Shown one piece after another: positions 61,298 to 64,000 of a DNA stretch of 64,000 nucleotides. A program made the position numbers and the translations under genes. A model generated the notes under the pieces. That model was not told the origin of the DNA. It made no database searches and saw only the letters and a list, made by a program, of their open reading frames with translations. Numbering within the stretch: position 1 is the stretch's first letter; every line of letters starts with the position of its first letter. Source of the DNA: Bacillota bacterium (GTDB lineage Bacteria > Bacillota > Clostridia > Lachnospirales > Lachnospiraceae); the NCBI GenBank assembly GCA_023402845.1, contig JAEYFP010000007.1, forward strand, positions 18,524 to 82,523. The letters run 5' to 3'.

Positions 61298-62925
61298 AAC
61301 TGGATCGTTCCGTTATGAATAACAAAAAAGTATGGTTGGAAAAAGGATATTCCCTCCCCCTTTATGACCGGGATGCGGTGGCAGCAAGGACAAAGGCCGC
61401 TCCGTTTTGGATTCATTTCGGCGCAGGCAACATTTTTCGCGCCTTTCAGGCAAATGTTGTTCAAAATCTTCTTAATGAAAAGGTTTTGGATAAAGGGCTC
61501 ATCGTTGCCGAGGGCTTTGATAATGAAATCATACAAAAAATGAACGCTGCCCATGATGACCTCTCCATTCTCGTGACCTTAAAAGCTGATGGCTCCGTGG
61601 AGAAAACACTGGTCGCAAGCGTAATGGAATCCTTATGCGCAAGCCCGGAGAATCCGGAAGAGTTCAACCGTCTGCGCGGATTTTTTTCCAGTGCCTCCTT
61701 GCAGATGGTCAGCTTTACCATTACGGAAAAAGGCTATCTCCTTACAGATGCTAAGGGCAGGCTTCTTCCTTCGGTAGCCGCCGACATGGAGCGCGGACCA
61801 CAAGTGCCGGAAAGCTATATCGGAAAAGTCGCGAGCCTGCTTTACACGCGCTTTAAAGGTGGAGCAGCGCCGGTGGCTATGGTCAGCATGGACAACTGTT
61901 CGCATAACGGCACCCGTCTTTATGAGGCGATTCATGCTTTCGCCGAAAAATGGAGCAAGTCCGGCCTGACGGAAAAAGGGTTTCAGGAATATATCAGCAA
62001 TCCGTCTAAAGTTTCTTTTCCCTGGACTATGATAGACAAAATCACGCCACGGCCGGATGCCGCCATAAAAGAGATTCTTGCAAAGGACGGCGTGGAGGAT
62101 CTGGAATTCGTCATTACAGCCAGACATACTTATGTGGCGCCTTTCGTAAATGCGGAGGAATGCCAGTATCTCGTCATCGAGGATGCGTTCCCCAACGGAC
62201 GGCCCGCGCTGGAAAAGGGCGGCATTATTTTCACCGACCGTGAAACTGTGGATAAAGTGGAGAAAATGAAAGTCTGCACCTGCTTAAACCCGCTTCACAC
62301 CGCTCTCGCAGTGTTTGGCTGTGTGCTCGGCTATGATTTGATTTCAAAGGAAATGAAGGACAACGCGCTGCGCAGGCTCGTGGAGGAAATCGGATACAAG
62401 GAAGGACTTCCCGTAGTAATCGATCCCGGCATTCTGGATCCGAAACAGTTTATTGACACCGTTTTAAACGTGCGTATTCCGAATCCGTTTATGCCGGATA
62501 CCCCGCAGCGCATTGCGACGGATACTTCACAGAAGCTCGCTATTCGCTTCGGCGAAACGATCAAGGCATATATCACATCCCCTGCGCTTAATGTTTCCGA
62601 CTTAAAGCGGATTCCATTGGTGTTTGCGGGATGGCTCCGTTATCTTATGGGCATCGATGACAACGGCAATCCTTTTGAACTCAGTCCCGACCCTCTTTTA
62701 GACGTTCTGCGCCCCCATATGGATGGGCTGACACTCGGCTCCGCTGATAACACAGCGGAAAATATAGAGAGGCACATAAAGCCTATTTTAGAAAATGAGA
62801 ATATTTTCGGAGTAAATTTATACGACGCCGGTCTCGCCCCCCTCGTATGCACCTACTTCCGTGAGATGTTTGCCTCTCCCGGCGCCGTAAGGAAAACGTT
62901 GGAGCAAGCGTTGCTTCGCTTGTAG
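61294..62925 (+). CDS. uxuB: Fructuronate reductase (mannonate oxidoreductase) UxuB
   Basis: 543 residues, mannitol dehydrogenase family: FWIHFGAGNIFRAFQANVV near residues 40-58, VSMDNCSHNGTRLYEAI, and the catalytic region CTCLNPLHTALAVFGCVLGY. It reduces D-fructuronate to D-mannonate, upstream of UxuA in the pathway. The ATG overlaps the uxuA stop by 4 bases, so translation is coupled. Confidence 0.95.
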   Translation: MKLDRSVMNNKKVWLEKGYSLPLYDRDAVAARTKAAPFWIHFGAGNIFRAFQANVVQNLLNEKVLDKGLIVAEGFDNEIIQKMNAAHDDLSILVTLKADGSVEKTLVASVMESLCASPENPEEFNRLRGFFSSASLQMVSFTITEKGYLLTDAKGRLLPSVAADMERGPQVPESYIGKVASLLYTRFKGGAAPVAMVSMDNCSHNGTRLYEAIHAFAEKWSKSGLTEKGFQEYISNPSKVSFPWTMIDKITPRPDAAIKEILAKDGVEDLEFVITARHTYVAPFVNAEECQYLVIEDAFPNGRPALEKGGIIFTDRETVDKVEKMKVCTCLNPLHTALAVFGCVLGYDLISKEMKDNALRRLVEEIGYKEGLPVVIDPGILDPKQFIDTVLNVRIPNPFMPDTPQRIATDTSQKLAIRFGETIKAYITSPALNVSDLKRIPLVFAGWLRYLMGIDDNGNPFELSPDPLLDVLRPHMDGLTLGSADNTAENIERHIKPILENENIFGVNLYDAGLAPLVCTYFREMFASPGAVRKTLEQALLRL

Positions 62926-62997
62926 GCGATCTTATAGAGTTGAGAAATGTAAAGGGCAAATTCTCCGCCTAGCTTAGTTTGATTTTTTGTGGGACAC
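62923..62997 (+). terminator. Possible terminator after uxuB
   Basis: TAGGCG (62923-62928) can pair with CGCCTA (62966-62971) around an inner GAGAA/TTCTC stem, followed 20 bases later by a run of T. The long distance to the T-run makes it uncertain. Confidence 0.35.
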
Positions 62998-63009
62998 TTT
63001 AAAAAATGC

Positions 63010-63028
63010 AAAAAACTAATAGTTTTTT
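63010..63028. repeat. 19-bp inverted repeat before the IS66 remnant
   Basis: AAAAAACTA, one base, TAGTTTTTT, ending shortly before the SD of the tnpA remnant. It may be part of the expression control of the former element. Confidence 0.4.
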
Positions 63029-63045
63029 AAAGGAGGTCACTTACC

Positions 63046-63318
63046 ATGGAGCAGATAACTTATAGCGTCCGACATACTATGTGGAAGGGCATTATGCTTC
63101 AATTCCAGAATCCTCCAGACGGAATGTCTGCAAAGAAATGGATGAACGAAAACCAAATCAGTGAAAAATCTTATTATTACTGGCAGCAGAATTTTCGAAT
63201 GACATATCGGCTTCCCTTCTATCACGAATTCCGCTGGAGGTATTCGTCGTGTTGTACTTGCATGTGGAACCATCAATCTCAGAAAAGGTATCGATGGATT
63301 GGCAATGATTATTGGTGA
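63046..63318 (+). pseudogene. IS66-family tnpA (accessory protein) remnant
   Basis: MEQITYSVRHTMWKGIMLQF followed by WMNENQISEKSYYYWQQNFR (about 37-56) matches the N-terminal helix-turn-helix of IS66 TnpA. After about residue 57 the family sequence stops and the frame runs out of phase through the tnpB remnant, so the 3' part of tnpA is deleted. The AAAGGAGG start is still intact. Confidence 0.7.
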
Positions 63319-63440
63319 TAACTATAATCAGAATCCATTTGAAAAATGGTACACTATTTCTGTTCTGTGAAAAGCGTTCCAATTGATGCAAAGGATTGGG
63401 CACTATGATAAAAACAGATTTTTTCTAACTGCTTTATGCT
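63239..63440 (+). pseudogene. IS66-family tnpB remnant with frameshifts
   Basis: The frame from 63239 reads GIRRVVLACGTINLRKGIDG then LAMIIGDNYNQNPFEK, the diagnostic N-terminus of IS66 TnpB. An extra base near 63347-63349 shifts the frame to a stop at 63370, and the following LFLFC-KRSN part is readable only in another frame. No tnpC transposase is present, so the element is dead. Confidence 0.75.
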
Positions 63441-63695
63441 CATCTGGAAGAACGTTCTTTTAACAACGTGTACGAAGTGCTTAGACAAGATGAGGCGTAT
63501 CAAGAGGCTCTACGAGCAGAAAATGTACTTTTAAAACAGTATGAATGTTTGGAATTATCGAAAGACCAATGCAAAGTCATTGAACAATGGACGGATGCAA
63601 TTCATTCCAAAAATGTGGCTTACTCTATGGTCATTTTTCGCATGGGAATGCAGTGCTGTTTTTCCTTACTGGTACAACTGGCTAGCTTGGAATAG
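63434..63695 (+). pseudogene. Small helical protein remnant (DUF6809-like)
   Basis: After an in-frame stop at 63425 the frame reads LYAHLEERSFNNVYEVLRQD, and then a helical stretch to VAYSMVIFRMGMQCCFSLLV. This resembles small Lachnospiraceae proteins of the DUF6809 type in length and layout. There is no good start codon or SD (the first usable one is a GTG at 63468), so it is probably a truncated copy next to the IS debris. Family call is tentative. Confidence 0.4.
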
Positions 63696-63998
63696 CAAGA
63701 TCAAAAATCGGGGATATTTCTCAGCTTGAAACTGTGAAACATCCCCGATATCGTTGTTTATATTCGTGAATACAGTGAAATATCTTCCCCTATCCTTATT
63801 CCTGATCCCGATCATGAACTTATGATCCACATTTTCATACAGCTCGCTTCGCAGCAGGTTCGGATATGCCGCCAGTACTTTCATGTCTGCTTCTTCCCTT
63901 TCCAATTCCGGGCGAAGGGATTCATATCCGTGACCGTGAAATTCCTCCAGCGGCGTTTCAAACAGCGCCCTGTCTGCTTCCATAATAGCGTCATCCAC
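63666..63998 (-). CDS. Unrecognised protein, partial at right window edge
   Basis: The visible 110 residues (MDDAIMEADRALFETPLEEF, later RSELYENVDHKFMIGIRNKD, RYFTVFTNINNDIGDVSQF) show no domain I recognise. The first Met lies at the window end and has no SD in view, so the gene may continue to the right. Its C-terminus overlaps the IS-side remnant on the other strand, so the natural end may have been altered by that insertion. Confidence 0.45.
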   Translation of the reverse strand: MDDAIMEADRALFETPLEEFHGHGYESLRPELEREEADMKVLAAYPNLLRSELYENVDHKFMIGIRNKDRGRYFTVFTNINNDIGDVSQFQAEKYPRFLILLFQASQLYQ

Positions 63999-64000
63999 AT

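Overview
The window reads as one chromosome segment of a spore-forming, anaerobic gut-type Clostridia, most likely Lachnospiraceae (Enterocloster/Lachnoclostridium-like). The evidence is an alpha/beta-type small acid-soluble spore protein gene, a CIRCE element before clpB, YesM/YesN (LytS/AraC) two-component pairs, AGGAGG-type ribosome binding sites throughout and many ABC sugar transporters. The species is an inference from gene style, not from a marker gene. Most genes lie on the minus strand.

Layout, left to right. 1-1.9 kb: the N-terminal part of a LicC/PntC-type cytidylyltransferase (cut by the window edge), an ECF transporter S component, a spore SASP gene and a PspC protein. 1.9-7.0 kb: envelope genes (DUF4097, multi-TM protein, lipoprotein) and clpB under a CIRCE/sigma-A promoter. 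7.0-11.8 kb: a complete livKHMGF branched-chain amino-acid ABC importer, with a cytidylate-kinase-like P-loop protein upstream. 12.6-18.2 kb: a tight six-gene operon combining D-amino-acid aminotransferase, the two separate halves of D-glutamate cyclase (DUF4392 and DUF1445) and 5-oxoprolinase PxpABC. It has its own promoter and a roughly 250-nt leader containing an intrinsic terminator, and an Lrp regulator gene lies upstream. 18.3-24.7 kb: small housekeeping or accessory enzymes, an ABC-2 exporter and an AraC-GyrI regulator. 24.8-29.1 kb: TetR plus a heterodimeric ABC exporter-fold pair. 29.1-36.5 kb: CDP-alcohol phosphatidyltransferase, an Rrf2-controlled redox pair, a TetR-MFS pair, DODA dioxygenase, YbaK, GNAT and HAD proteins. 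36.6-45.8 kb: an mglBAC-like galactoside importer followed by a membrane-anchored sugar-binding sensor, histidine kinase, response regulator and two esterases. 46.1-47.1 kb: a 118-bp tandem repeat in the leader of a nitroreductase gene. 47.2-62.9 kb: a hexuronate locus holding uxaC-uxaA-uxaB, an orphan TRAP binding protein, an RbsBCA-like ABC importer, a second kinase/regulator pair, an AraC regulator and divergent uxuA-uxuB. 63.0-64.0 kb: IS66 remnants and an unrecognised gene at the right edge.

How it works together. The 36-63 kb half is a carbohydrate island for galactosides and pectin or glucuronan breakdown products. Sugars enter by two CUT2-type ABC importers, each next to a LytS/YesN signalling pair. 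Esterases may remove acyl groups. UxaC isomerises both hexuronates, UxaB/UxaA and UxuB/UxuA carry the two branches to 2-keto-3-deoxygluconate, and KDG kinase and aldolase are not in the window. The 12-18 kb operon would interconvert 2-oxoglutarate, D-glutamate and 5-oxoproline. The most interesting signals are the attenuator-like leader of that operon, the orphan TRAP binding protein inside an ABC-served hexuronate operon, the sugar-sensing three-component system, the 118-bp tandem leader repeat, and a spore gene whose ribosome binding site sits in a perfect hairpin that a forespore promoter would bypass.
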